Positions 45,153 through 56,589 of a DNA stretch of 64,000 bases are shown piece after piece. The translations under genes and the position numbers were made by a program. The DNA is from Taxawa tesnikishii (nom. ined.) (Eukaryota; Ascomycota; Dothideomycetes; Dothideales), in the NCBI GenBank assembly GCA_030247885.1, contig JAPDRO010000004.1, forward strand, positions 1,178,001 to 1,242,000. Direction: 5' to 3'. Every line of letters starts with the position of its first letter. Positions within the stretch are counted from its first letter, which is position 1. The notes below the pieces were generated by a model. That model saw only the letters and a program-made list of their open reading frames with translations. It had not been told where the DNA came from and ran no database searches.

Positions 45153-48100
45153 ATGTCGATCACCTCCAACATGTTCATGTACTCGCTCACCCTGCGGCCG
45201 GCTGGGATGATCACCAAAGCGATAGTCGGCAACTTCATACCAGGCAGCACCAGGGAGCAGCAGATTCTGGTTGCGTCGGGCGAGCGACTGACGCTAAACG
45301 TCGTCGCAAGAAAGACTGGAAGATTTCAGACTCTCCTCTCGCACAATGTCTTTGGCATAATCAGAAACATCTCCGCATGCCGCATTCCGGGAACTCCACA
45401 GGGTGAGTTTTGGTATATACGCGAACTTTCAAAACTTCATGTAGTGATTCTTGAAGCATCCCGCACAGCACAATCCTCGTATTGGGAGCGTTGCGCGCCT
45501 TGAGCACAACTCTTGGGAACCTGTGAGATGCATGAGAAAACTCTATGAACCGGCCATGTTTGAGAAGCAGGACGCTAACAACACGCAGATATCATCATAG
45601 TAGCAACAGATTCTGGCCGCATCACATTGCTAAAATACAATCATGAGAGAAACCGATTCGAGCGAGTCCATCTGGAGACATTCGGCAAGTCCGGTATCCG
45701 TCGCACAATCCCTGGCCAGTATCTGGCAACCGATCCGAGAGGACGTTGCACCATGTTTGCCTCCGTGGAGAAAAACAAGGTTGTGTATATCTTGAACCGC
45801 AACCAGGAGCAAGAGATTACCATTTCATCACCACACGAAGTGAACAAGGGACAGACATTGACCTTCGCGCTGTGCGCTGTCGATAGCGCCTTCGATCACC
45901 CAACCTTTGCTGCACTGGAGGTCGACTACACCGACATAGACCAGGACCCTTCCGACATCTCTTATGAGGAGCGACAGAAGATGCTGGTCTACTACCGAGT
46001 CGATCTTGGCATCAACCACGTCGTTCGTGCATGGACTGACCCGGTGGATTACACGTCTAACCTTCTGTTTCCGCTACCAGGCGGCGTTGACGGCCCCTCC
46101 GGAGTCGTTGTTTGCGCCCTTGAGAACATCCAGTACCGTTCGCCCGATCATCAGCCTTTGAGAATCCCAATTCCACGTCGTAGAGGCGCCACGGAGGACC
46201 CTAACAGGAAAAGACGCATAGTCTGTGGTCAGACGCACAAGGTCAAGGGCGAATTCTTCGTCCTGCTTCAGACTGATGACGGTGATCTATTTGTGCTACG
46301 CATGCTCATGCAGCAGGACGAGCAAGGACGCAAGACTGGTCAGATCAACGGCATGGAGTTGCGCTATATGGACACCCTGCCAATCGCCAATAGTTTCGTC
46401 ATTCTGAAGAGCGGTTTCCTCTTCTTAGCCACTGAGAACGGAGACAGCTATGTGTACCGATTCTTGTCCTTGGGTGATCAGGCCGAGCCTGTCTGGACCA
46501 GCGATGCTTTTCCGACGGAGGGAGGGGCTTTGGTGGAGGAGTATCAGCCTCAGTACTTCAAGCCACACAAGCTCGAGAACTTCGCAGAGTTCCATACCGT
46601 GCCCAGCTTGAATCCACAGAAGAAGACCCTCGTCGAAGACGTGGAGAACAAAGACGACTGGAAGATCTATACCACCTCCGGTACCGGACAACGCAGCGCT
46701 TTCAGCATCATGAGCCATGGCTTACCTGTTGTTGAGCACGCCGAGACTGAAATCCCTGGCGTGCCATCGGGAGTCTGGGCTGTTCCTACTTCGGTCAATG
46801 ATGAATTCGATAAGTACATGGTTCTTTCCTTCACAGGTGCGACTATGTTTCTCAGCATAGGTGAGCAGACTGAAGTTATACACGATCACGGCCTTCGCGA
46901 AGATGTTCAGACTCTGCACATTGGCGGCATGGGCGACTACGGCATCATCCAAGTTTGGGACCGCGGCTTCAGATATTGGCACGATGCTTCGGACCGTAAC
47001 GCGGACGCGGATTGGAGTTGCCCGGCTTACAGGACCATTGTCAAGGCGACTAGCAACAGGCGGCAATTATGTCTGGCGCTCAGTTCCGGGGAACTCCTGT
47101 ACTTTGAGGTCAGCCCCAACGGATTCAAGATTCAGGAGTATGATCAGGGCAGCAGTCCCGCGACGGTCTCTGGTGTCGTGCAGGCCATGAGTATGGGTCC
47201 TGTTCCTGAAGGCCGTGTGCGCACACCATTCATGGTGCTTGGAACAGATGACTCAACTATCCGTGTCCTCTCTGTCGATCCCGACAACATGCTGGAAACG
47301 CAGTCTATTCAGTCTCTTACTGCACCTCCAAAGTCTATCGAAGTATTACCAATGGAGGATTCCACCGGCTATACCACCTTCGTACACGTGGGTCTCTACT
47401 CCGGTGTCTATCTGCGTGCGGTGCTAGACGACATCAACGGCGAGCTGGGCGATGTGAGGTCGCGGTTCCTGGGCGCTGAGGAGGCCAAACTTATGCCGGT
47501 GAGGGTCAATGGGCAGAACGCCATGTTGTGCTGCGGCGCTAGAACATTCCTTTCGTATCCTCATCCTGAGACAAAGGAGCTCCTTCTGACTCCGCTGGAC
47601 TATCACGCTTTCGGCAGTGCGAGCGCGATGAGGGTATCGCTTGAGGGACAGGCAGATGCAATTGTGGGTGTGCGGGGTCAGATGCTCAAGTAAGTCAACT
47701 TTGTTTACCACCTTCTTCCTCACGCCACTCCTGCCCTCAAAAGCCACGCATGCAACGCGCTCCCAAACAATGCTCAATGCGTGCCTCTGGATTTCTGCCT
47801 TCTTGCAAAGAATTCCCGGTCATGCCGCTATGAGCTTTGACCCTACAGGATTTTGGGCTAGCTTTGTTGCCCTCTTACGAAGATGCACCGCTAACATATC
47901 ATTTGTAGCGTCTTTTCTATAGGAGAAACCGCGTCCAACATCACCACCAGAACAATTCCACTGCAGCACACCGCCCGCGGGTTTGCCCGTCATCCGGACC
48001 ACCGTTTCTTCACCGTAATCGAGACGGACGCCAACACTCTGTCCAAAGTGACCAGAGAGAATCAGCTGAACAATCCCAATTTGCCCATCCCCGCTGAAGA

Positions 48101-49274
48101 TAGGTTTTTCCTCGGTCCCTCTAACGAGTTCAGCTGGCCAAGAGCGAATGGACACTGGGCATCGTGTATCGAGGTCATCGATCCAACCGAGAGTGGCCGC
48201 AAAGCAATCAAATACACTGTTCATTTGGAAGACAATGAGGCTGCACTTTGCTGCGACATGGTGCCATTCGAGAGTCAGGACGGCGAGAATTTCCTTCTCG
48301 TAGGTACAGGCAAGAACATGGTTACTGGTCCGCCAACTCCCAACAATCCTACCAAGACGTCTGGCTTCGTCCACGTTTACCGTGTGGTGGAGTCCAACAA
48401 TTCACCCGGACTTAACCCAGGTGAAGAGCTGGAGTTCATACACAAGACTGAATATGACAAGCCGATCTTCGCGCTCATGCCATTTCAAGGACGCGTCGCT
48501 CTTGGCGTAGGAAACGAGCTTTTCGTTTACGACCTTGGTCTGAAAGCCCTACTGCGCAAGTCTCGTGTCAGAACACCCGGTGTTCAAATCATCTCACTCG
48601 CAACCCAAGGCTCCCGCATCGTCGTCGGTGACATGCAAGAATCCGTATCCTACGTCGTCTACAAACACTCCGAAAACAAACTCATCCCCTTCGTCGACGA
48701 CAGCGTCGCACGCTGGACGACCGCCATGACAATGCTCGACTACGACACCGTCGCCGGCGGCGACAAATTCGGCAATATCTGGATCGTGCGTTGTCCCAAA
48801 GCCGTCTCCGAGGAGTCCGACGAGCCAGGCGCCGGCAACTTCCTCGCAAACGAAAAGGGCTACCTCGGCGGCACGCCCAACCGTCTCGAGCTCCTCGTCC
48901 ACAACTTCGTCCAGGACGTCCCGACCTCGGTGCAGAAGACCGCGCTGGTCCCCGGCGGCCAGGAAGTCCTGTTCTGGGCGGGCCTGCAGGGCACCCTTGG
49001 CGTCTTCGTCCCTTTCGTCGACCGCGAGGATGTCGAATTCTTCTCGTCGCTTGAGGGACACCTCCGCGCTGAGGACCCTCCGCTCTGCGGCCGCGATCAT
49101 CTCATGTATCGCAGCTACTACATCCCTGTCAAGGGCTGTGTGGACGGTGACCTGTGCGAGCGCTACTTCGTTCTCAAGCGCGAGCAGAAGGAGAGGATTG
49201 CTGGCGACTTGGATCGGAGTGTCAGGGAGGTGGAGAAGAAAATTGCTGAGATGCGCACTCGGGTGGCGTTCTAG
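45153..49274 (+). CDS. Pre-mRNA-splicing factor Rse1 (SF3B3/SAP130)
   Basis: Exons 45153-45402, 45589-47689 and 47909-49274 give 1238 residues, close to the family's ~1210. The N-terminus MFMYSLTLRPAGMITKAIVG and the block REQQILVASGERLTL are typical. Middle repeats form WD-like beta-propellers (family domains MMS1_N and CPSF_A). The C-terminal block HLMYRSYYIPVKGCVDGDL with YFVLKREQKERIAGDLDRS matches Rse1 rather than Ddb1 or Cft1. Rse1 is a scaffold of the SF3b complex of U2 snRNP, next to Hsh155/SF3B1, and is needed for branch-site recognition. Intron 1 is about 186 bases and intron 2 about 219, longer than elsewhere in this window. The gene is intact. Confidence 0.96.
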
Positions 49275-50070
49275 GCGGGCGGTAGGGTTGGAGGTGCACC
49301 GAAGGGCTTGTGTCAATAGTCCTTCTTATACTGTATACTAAAAGGGCCGAAATGTCACCGCCTCGAGGCGGAATGCCTTTGACGAATGAAAGATGCTTCA
49401 AAGCAAATTCATGATCATGCCTCTAGTGAAATCCCACTCCGTCCCTCACCCGTTTGAAGGTTGCTTATAGATGCTTCTCATGCTCGCGGTCCACTTGTCC
49501 CAAAATCACTATGACAATGCAGAGGAAGCGTACGCGAGTGGGTGTCGTCGCTAGACCTGTTCGGAGTGAATGGTGGGGGTCGCTGCCCTTGTATCCGCAC
49601 CGCCGCGGCTTTCCGGTAATCAGCCCTGCCCATCAAACGTTCCATGAAGAAGCATATGGCACTATGTGTAGGCAAGAAGATTCTGACAGGTAAGGAAGTC
49701 TCCCAAACAAAACCCGGCGCAAGCTCTGTTGGAGGAGTATCTTTTCATCTCGCCCGCGAATAGCAAACCGCCGGCCTCTTCTCTTCTACGTTCCACGGAT
49801 TGTCGTCATGCATTGTAATAACGTGAGGCAATGCGTAACGATAGTGATATATTGCTAGAAGCGATTGGGTGGTTGTGAAAGGAGACGGATCAAATCCATT
49901 CCGAGTTCCACGGCGCATGGCATCCTCAGTGGTTCTCGAAAGAAGAAAAACCCTCACCTCTGTAACACTGCAGGTGTGTATACATTCTTACGCAAAAGCA
50001 ATATTTCAGCCCATACCCAGCATTCGTTTCCGTTGATCCTTTTGCATTTCTAGCACTAATCCGTAGCTTT
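49275..50070. other. Intergenic region
   Basis: About 800 bases between the RSE1 3' end and a possible small minus-strand gene. Nothing else recognised. Confidence 0.4.
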
Positions 50071-50443
50071 TCAGCAAGGGGGAGAGTGAACTTCGAAACC
50101 AGAAACGCCTTTCCAAACACCGCCCCTTGTACGCCAGAGTCGTAACGACCCCCTTGGAAAATCCTCGTACAGAGTTGTCTCTCCGCGGTATTGCCGGTCT
50201 CCGTACTGCTTCCACGACTCATACGTCTTGTCCAGCGCTTTGCGGTCAGCCGGTCCTGGAAGCTCGTCCTTCCGCTCAATGACTCGCAGTCTGGAGTACT
50301 CGACAGCGTAGGACCTGAACGTGGCAGTGCAGCAGCCAGGCCCCCGGGGTTATGGGCTTGAAATAAGGCCAGGACCAGGTGACTTTTGCTTGCAACGCAG
50401 TGACGTCCCGTTGTGGAGGGTTGATAGTATGCAGTGAGGCCAT
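50071..50443 (-). CDS. Possible small protein, unrecognised, frame changes inside
   Basis: From an ATG at 50443 the frame reads MASLHTINPPQRDVTALQ, then KVTWSWPYFKPITPGAW. After about 50340 a different frame takes over and looks strongly protein-like: YAVEYSRLRVIERKDELPGP, then DRKALDKTYESWKQYGDRQY and RGETTLYEDFPRGSLRLWR, stopping at 50071. The shift equals two lost bases, and the CCCC/GGGGG runs near 50341-50349 are an obvious place. The composition (many Lys, Glu, Tyr, Arg in balanced order) is unlike the chance frames around. I cannot name the family; a small conserved protein of about 120 residues is the simplest reading. An intron is possible instead of base loss. Confidence 0.45.
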
Positions 50444-51485
50444 CGAGGTGAAGTCTTCCTAGCCCGGAGGCGAGGATTAAAGAAATCGTGACCTGAGAAG
50501 TTGGCGCGTCAGCCTCCAGGAATGTTTGTCACGGGATTTTGGAGGTGTTGAGGGAGCTCACCGTGTAAATGGATCGGGTTGAGGACAGGCGATTGAACCT
50601 ACGAGATGAAGACGGCACCACTCCCCGGGGCTCGAGGAAATATCGATTGCTCCGGGTTGACTTGTGCAGTTGTTGGTCGAGTGTGTGATTGTTTTCAGAA
50701 GCGAAGGGGCGGTCCGGGAAATTTTGAACACACTGCCGCCGACTCTCCACAGAAAGATATCTACTGATAAAATCGCATTCTGAGCTCCGAACAGAGGAGA
50801 CATCTAGTTTGAGATAAGACACGAGGAGGGAGGGATTCATGTCCATACGGCTTGAATTGTCGGGTTTGTTTCATCCGAAGGTGACAGGGTCTGCAGTTGA
50901 GCTAGCGTTGTAGAGAAGTATTCCTCTTATGCTGTCATTTGCGATGTTGTCGCTGCAGAATGATTGTCACCCCCATCTATTGAATCTGGACGGTATCTGT
51001 AACTTCCGGAAATTGCTGACCTCTCGTATATAAAGAGGTTCCCGAACGGCCCGGTGCGTGATACCTTCAGCGACCCAAAGAGAGGAGCCGACGACCAATT
51101 TCATGGAAGCCTTCTCCGTAGGCGCAGGCATGCTTGGACCTAACCATTGCGAGCCGGAGCAGAGAGCTAGAGCAGCACCACGAACCGATAGCATCGAAGC
51201 CGATGACGATAAGTCTTTTGACATGCCTTTGTATACAAGCTAGGCGCTTTACTGTCACTAAAAAAACAAGTGAACACATCAAACCCATTTTCCATGAGCA
51301 GAATGGTATCATACCCAGCATCCAGCGTCCAGCAACCTCCCACTAATCGTGAATCTTCCTATCGTACAAAGCACATTGTACCATATGTGCAACCCGCTCA
51401 AGTGCGCCGTAACTTGGACGCAGATCTGAAATGGTATTCCTTAATCGGCGGTCTCGGCGCTTGTCGCCCAGAACGATGTTACCGT
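50444..51485. other. Intergenic region
   Basis: About 1 kb with no supported gene; it should include the 3' end of the BRCT gene and, if real, the promoter of the small gene at 50071-50443. Confidence 0.4.
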
Positions 51486-52274
51486 CTACGCCTTCTTGCC
51501 GCGCTGACTAGTCCTTTTCGCAGGAGGCGCATCCCCAGCTGGTCGTGACTTTATCAGGTCATACAAGCCTTCTTGGTTGATGGTCTTGAGGCCCCACTCC
51601 TTGATCTGATCAGTTTTCTTGGGGCCAGCTTTGACGCCCAAAACAACGTAATCGATAGTCTTCTTCAAGGATGACTCCATCTTGCCACCGTACTGCTCAA
51701 TCAAGGCTTGTGCCTCCTTGCGGTCGAAACCCTCGAGCGTACCAGTAATGATGAAGGTCAGGCCAGAAAGACAGTTGGATTCGCCGGTTGGAGCCTCGAG
51801 GGGATCAGGAACGGAAGGTTTGGCGATTTTGGCAGGTTTTGCTTCCTCGGCGGTGTCGCCTTCATCACCAGCCTCGTCTTCTGCTGGAGTAGGGGCTTTG
51901 CGCTTGCTGCCGGCCTTCGCGCCGTTGGATGTTGCCGTCGCTGCTGGTTTGGGTTTCGCCTTCGAGACGGTAATGGTGCCGCCAATGAGTTCCTCGGTGC
52001 TGATTTCGACGAGGAAGGAGTGATAGTCCTCCTCGCCCACTATGTACCTTTTCAGGAAGGAGCCTTTGGAGCCTGACTCATCCTTCGTGTTGACGTCGGA
52101 CTCGGCCAGACCATGGTGCTTCAGGTGGTTGGTAACGTGTTGAGCAGCGGCGTCTTTTGCGAATTCCTCAGAAGCACAAACAGCGACGAGCTGTTGACGA
52201 CCTTCGTCATCGTCCTTGGCGAGATAGTCGGTCCGGATTACAACATAAACGGACGATTGCTTTGCGGCGACCAT
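51486..52274 (-). CDS. BRCT-domain protein
   Basis: A single frame of 262 residues. The first ~100 residues form a compact mixed region (SVYVVIRTDYLAKDDDEGRQ, then FLKRYIVGEEDYHSFLVEIS) that I do not recognise. A Lys/Ala/Glu-rich linker with a likely nuclear signal (AGSKRKAPTPAEDE) follows. One BRCT domain lies at about 165-240: LSGLTFIITGTLEGFDRKEA, YGGKMESSLKKTIDYVVLG and IKEWGLKTINQEGLYDLI. This BRCT is of the RFC1/PARP/NAD-ligase type, which can bind DNA ends with a 5' phosphate. A role in DNA damage response or replication is likely but is inference. It is too short to be RFC1 itself and lacks an AAA+ core. The C-terminus is basic (RTSQRGKKA). Confidence 0.85.
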   Translation of the reverse strand: MVAAKQSSVYVVIRTDYLAKDDDEGRQQLVAVCASEEFAKDAAAQHVTNHLKHHGLAESDVNTKDESGSKGSFLKRYIVGEEDYHSFLVEISTEELIGGTITVSKAKPKPAATATSNGAKAGSKRKAPTPAEDEAGDEGDTAEEAKPAKIAKPSVPDPLEAPTGESNCLSGLTFIITGTLEGFDRKEAQALIEQYGGKMESSLKKTIDYVVLGVKAGPKKTDQIKEWGLKTINQEGLYDLIKSRPAGDAPPAKRTSQRGKKA

Positions 52275-52627
52275 TGTGACGCGTGTGGGTTCTGCGGCGC
52301 GGTACGCGTCGTCTTGATTATAGACGCGCCGATGGCGACGGAAAGCGACAGACAGTCGAAGACACCGGTCGGCTGACGGATGCGAGAGTCAGAGTAGAGT
52401 AACAGGGCTGTGAATGGTGTATGTGCAAGTTGACACGGCGCATTCAGCAGGAGGTTGCGTGAGTTCAGCTCAGCTCAGCTCAGCTCAGAGCTCACTCGAA
52501 CCAACTTCCCCCGTTTCTTGGCAGATGTCGATGACGCGCATCTTTGGCGCCGCAACGCGTGCGACGCTCCAGCCACCTTATACCAGTACGACATTGAGCC
52601 TCAAACTCCTGTCAAACGTGTATCAGA
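52275..52627. promoter_or_regulatory. Divergent promoter region, BRCT protein / Rossmann protein
   Basis: 353 bases between head-to-head starts. It includes a short CAGCT tandem array at 52466-52488. No operator is supported. Confidence 0.4.
52466..52488. repeat. CAGCT pentanucleotide tandem repeat
   Basis: Four full CAGCT units and a partial fifth. Overlapping reading gives AGCT palindromes every five bases. Confidence 0.85.
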
Positions 52628-53499
52628 GTGCCAGCCAACATGCAAGAGCTAGACGTCTTGATCCTAGGAGCAGGGTGGACCTCGACCTTCCTAATTCCTT
52701 TACTCCGCTCCAAGAACTTGACCTACGCTGCCACCTCGACCACGGGACGGGACGGCACTATCAAGTTCAAGTTTGACCCTTCATCCGATGACTCTTCTTA
52801 CTTCTCTGAGCTGCCCACAGCTCGGAACATCCTCATCACTTTTCCATTGGTAAACCACGGGCAGAGCAAGTTACTCGTTCATTCGTACAAATCCACCCAC
52901 CAACGTGGTTCTCCCGACGAGCATTTCCTACAACTTGGTTCGACGGGGATCTTCCAAATCCAGGACCAGCCATTGTGGATTACACGAAAATCGAAATACG
53001 ACACTTCGAACAAACGCGCCATTGCCGAGGACGAACTGCTCCAACTTGGCGGCTGCGTGCTGAACCTCTCTGGCCTTTGGGGTGGCGAGCGACAGCCACG
53101 CAATTGGGTAGGTCGCGTTGCCTCGACCAAGGAGCAAGTCCAAGGGAAGACGAGCTTGCATATGGTGCATGGTGAGGATGTGGCAAGGGCGATCGTTGCG
53201 GTCTTTGAGAAGTGGGATGATGTCAAGACGGGGGACAGCGGTGGATGTTAACCGACGGGTTTGTGTACGACTGGTGGTCTCTGCTTGCTGGGTGGGCTGA
53301 TACTGCTGGCAATGCCGGCGATCAGAGAGAGAAGAAAGCGGAGAAGACACCGAGCAAGCAGAGTGTGTGGGTGTACGAGCTGATGAACGAAAACGATGTG
53401 AAAGCATTGCCGCGCAGTATGGAGCAGCTTGGAAGGTGCTATGACAGTCGCGAGTTCTGGAACACCTTTGGACTTACTCCACTCAGGGCGAGGATATAG
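52628..53499 (+). CDS. Rossmann-fold NAD(P)-binding protein (YeeZ/SDR-like), one apparent single-base loss
   Basis: The frame starts MPANMQELDVLILGAGWTS; the Gly-rich LILGAGWTSTFLIPLL is a dinucleotide-binding loop at the very N-terminus. NLSGLWGGERQPRNWVGRV and LHMVHGEDVARAIVAVFEK are typical of atypical short-chain dehydrogenases related to nucleoside-diphosphate-sugar epimerases (bacterial YeeZ). At the G run 53230-53234 the frame stops as written, while one more G continues it as GQRWMLTDGFVYDWWSLLAG to the stop at 53497-53499, total 873 bases, 290 residues. Asp-Gly-Phe-Val-Tyr-Asp-Trp-Trp is a conserved motif in fungal relatives as I recall. No classic YxxxK catalytic pair is evident, so a binding or regulatory role is possible. 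Confidence 0.82.
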
Positions 53500-54840
53500 T
53501 GGGTGTCCTTCAGGCCCCTAACTTCTGAGATGGTGAGTTGCATCTACCTCGAATAGGCTGCCATATCCAATACCAGCGGAAAGACGGGACGTCTTTCCTA
53601 GACACCAAGATCATCCAGATCTGAAACCTGTCCACCTGATGCGCCATCACTAGATGCACCATTACTAGCAGATGCAACATGAGCGATCGATGCGGCTGGA
53701 AGCGTCTGCGTACCATCTTACTGGGTTCTCCTTGTTTCTTCTCCGCAGCCGTCATTTCCACAGACGGTCCGTGACGGAGATGGATCAATAGGACTCTAGT
53801 GCGAATGCTACTGCAATTGCTAGTGGTTGTACTATAGATCTGCTTCCCACGTCAGGTGGATGGGCTTGCAGAAGTGGGTAGACTGATCGAGCGCATACTG
53901 CAGAGTCCGCCGGTGAGCAAGGGATGGTAGACTTTGTCCCGCTCTTGTGGATGCAGCCACAGCCCACATTGCCCTTGTAAGCCACATGTAGTATGTAGAA
54001 GTGCTGAAGAAGGTTTCGTGTATGCGTACGGTGCCGAAAAGACGTGTGGCTGTACGGAAACCGCCACCAGGACAGCCACGTGTGTACTATATTGCGGCGA
54101 GCAGCCAAGCAGCAGCACGGCGCTTCTTCCGACATGTGCATGTGTACGTCCGTGATGTTCTGAGCGCCCACGCTTTCCGGACAGCCATGACCATGATCAT
54201 GCTTGCCATGGATGTATGCGGAAATTGCAGGTAGACGTTTTAGCCGAGGTTTCAAGCCCACGACGACATCTAAACAGCAAAAAGCCGCCACCGCCCACAT
54301 TTTCCCCTGCAGGTGTCACGACGAATGGGAACACCCCACTTCAACGTGTCTCTCGAACCACGGTTCCACAAGTCTGGCTACAAGGGACTCTAGAACTCGT
54401 TCGCGCGTCATGGTTTCTGCATCCCCAGACGTAAGGAGTCAAGACGCAAAGCATGGCCCGGCAAGCGAGTGTGTCGAAGCAGCAAAATGGAGCTGTCTAG
54501 CGCCAGGAGCCAAGGACTAGACTGGTACTGCTCTCCACGTCTCATCAACGAACTCCTGTTCCGCACGGGCAACGTCGGCTAGCACAGCGCATCACCTATG
54601 AAGGAACGGAGTTAGGGTTTCCGAGAAGCTTAGCTTGCTCTATGGCTGCTCGGTGGACCATGGAAAGTGAAGGTCCAGCAATCGTATGATCTACTGACGA
54701 GGGAGGAGGGGATTGAAACGCGTAGCATCCTCTTCACGTGCCCGGTCAGGATGTTTCGCTTTGTGGTTGGGACCACGATAATCTCAAGATCTGTCTGCAG
54801 GGGAACGCCATTCTGACCCTGTGGTACTTCGTTTTTGTGG
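53500..54840. other. Intergenic region, no gene seen
   Basis: About 1.3 kb upstream of the endoglucanase promoter. The frames here (for example 53785-54300 minus) are Cys/His-rich and irregular. Confidence 0.45.
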
Positions 54841-54851
54841 TTCTTCTGCAC

Positions 54852-55153
54852 TTAGCCAAGATTGGTGCAAGCCCAGCCGTCCTCTACCCGGCTAATCCCC
54901 AGCTCTGCTATCGTCTGCTGCGTCCAGGTCGCTAGCGCAGTCTTGTCCAGATCCTAGTGCTTCGTTTTTCGGTTTACATGAAACTGCCCGGTGCATAGCG
55001 CCTGCTATCATACTGCGTGGTCGGGTGGAGCAACCACATACACTGGTCCTCAATCCTTCCAGATCGTGGCTTGAGCCACTGACCGAGCATGGGGTTACCG
55101 GCCCGTAATGCTTGTCGACGAGCTCTCTCTCAGGATGCTCAGAAGGTATATAA
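54852..55153 (+). promoter_or_regulatory. Endoglucanase promoter: inverted GGCTAA pair, CreA-type site, TATA box
   Basis: Upstream of the GH5 start at 55279: TTAGCC at 54852-54857 (GGCTAA on the other strand) and GGCTAA at 54890-54895, an inverted pair of the core bound by the cellulase/xylanase activator Xyr1/XlnR. CCCCAG at 54897-54902 fits the carbon-repressor CreA/Cre1 consensus (SYGGRG, minus strand) and touches the second activator site. TATATAA lies at 55147-55153, about 126 bases before the ATG. Motifs are short, so chance hits are possible, but their layout next to a cellulase gene makes sense. Confidence 0.55.
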
Positions 55154-55278
55154 CCTGTTAGAAGATCCTTCCTGTCCGCTTTCTCCCTCTCCCAAGCAAG
55201 ATCTTCTTTCTCTACACTCGCTCTACCAACCTCTCTCTTCCAACCCAGCGTGCCATTCTTTCCACGCCTCCCTTCAAG

Positions 55279-56589
55279 ATGAAGTCCTACATCGTTGCTC
55301 TCGCAGCGGCAGCTGGTTCTGCCTACGCTCAGCAGACTGCGTCTGCCTACGCTCAGTGTGGTGGTCAGGGCTGGACCGGTGCTACCACTTGCGTGTCTGG
55401 ATATTCCTGTGTGGCTCAGAGCACCTACTACTCCCAGTGCGTTCCAGGTGCTTCCTCCTCCAAGGCTACCGTCGCCCAGTCCTCTTCCACCAAGGCTACT
55501 AGCAAGGTCACTTCCACCGTTGTTGTGAAGACCACCGCCACCACTACCACTGCCAAGAGCACCTCTGCCGCCGCCGCTACCTCCGCCGCCGCTAGCTCTG
55601 GCAAGGTCAAGTACGCCGGTGTCAACATCTCTGGTTTCGACTTCGGCTGCGGTACCGATGGCACCTGCACCACCAGCGGTATCGTCAACCCTGGCCAGAC
55701 TGGCATCAACCAGATGAACCACTTCGTCAAGGACGATGGCCTGAACGCCTTCCGTCTACCAGTCGGCTGGCAATACCTTGTCAACAACAACCTTGGTGGC
55801 ACCCTCGACGCCACCAACTGGGCCAACTACGATGCCCTGGTGCAGGGTTGCGTGAACTCCGGTGCTTCCCTCTGCATCGTTGACGTCCACAACTACGCCC
55901 GCTGGAACGGCGCTATCATCGGCCAGGGCGGTCCAACAAACGCCCAGTTCACCTCTCTCTGGAGCCAGATCGCCACCAAGTACAAGGGCAATGCCAAGAT
56001 CGCCTTCGGCATCATGAACGAGCCCCACGACGTCGACATCACCACCTGGGCCGCCACCGTCCAGGCCACCGTCACCGCCATCCGCCAGGCCGGTGCCACC
56101 TCCAACCTGATCCTCCTCCCAGGCAACAGCTACACCAGCGCCGCAGCCTTCGTCTCCAACGGATCGGGCGCCGCCCTCCTCAAGGTGACCAACCTGGACG
56201 GCAGCGTGACCAACCTCGTCTTCGACGTGCACGCCTACCTCGACAGCGACAACAGCGGCACCCACGCCTCGTGTACCACCAACAACATCAACAACGCCTT
56301 CTCGCCCCTCGCCACCTGGCTCCGCAGCAACAAGCGCCAGGCCATGCTCACCGAGACCGGCGGCGGTCCAAACGACTCCACCTGCCTGACCGACGTCTGC
56401 CAGGAGCTCCTGTACCTGATGAGCAACTCCGACGTCTTCCTCGGCTGGACCGGCTGGGGCGCCGGCATGTTCGACACCAGCTACGTGCTCTCCGAGACCC
56501 CATCCGGCAGCGTCGGCGCCTACACCGACCAGCCGCTCGTCAAGAAGTGCATCGCTGGCGTTTTCAACGGCGCCACGAAGAGCGCGTGA
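55279..56589 (+). CDS. Secreted endo-beta-1,4-glucanase, GH5 subfamily 5, with N-terminal CBM1
   Basis: An intronless frame of 436 residues. A signal peptide (MKSYIVALAAAAGSAYA, cleavage near AYAQ) is followed by a fungal cellulose-binding module CBM1 at about 23-55 (YAQCGGQGWTGATTCVSGYS, ending YYSQCVP) with its four cysteines. A Ser/Thr/Lys-rich, probably O-glycosylated linker (56-105) leads to the GH5 barrel (KYAGVNISGFDFGCGTDGTC onward). The acid/base Glu is in GIMNEPHD and the nucleophile Glu in LTETGGGPND; HNYARW and VHAYLD are also conserved. The order CBM1-linker-GH5 matches Trichoderma EG2 (Cel5A). It cuts amorphous cellulose internally, outside the cell. Codon use is strongly C-ending, as in highly expressed secreted genes. 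Confidence 0.96.
   Translation: MKSYIVALAAAAGSAYAQQTASAYAQCGGQGWTGATTCVSGYSCVAQSTYYSQCVPGASSSKATVAQSSSTKATSKVTSTVVVKTTATTTTAKSTSAAAATSAAASSGKVKYAGVNISGFDFGCGTDGTCTTSGIVNPGQTGINQMNHFVKDDGLNAFRLPVGWQYLVNNNLGGTLDATNWANYDALVQGCVNSGASLCIVDVHNYARWNGAIIGQGGPTNAQFTSLWSQIATKYKGNAKIAFGIMNEPHDVDITTWAATVQATVTAIRQAGATSNLILLPGNSYTSAAAFVSNGSGAALLKVTNLDGSVTNLVFDVHAYLDSDNSGTHASCTTNNINNAFSPLATWLRSNKRQAMLTETGGGPNDSTCLTDVCQELLYLMSNSDVFLGWTGWGAGMFDTSYVLSETPSGSVGAYTDQPLVKKCIAGVFNGATKSA

Noticed and set aside
54892-55722. 276-codon minus-strand frame over the endoglucanase 5' half
   Set aside because: Gly/Ser/Ala-rich mirror of the CBM1 linker and C-ending codons of the real gene; no domain.
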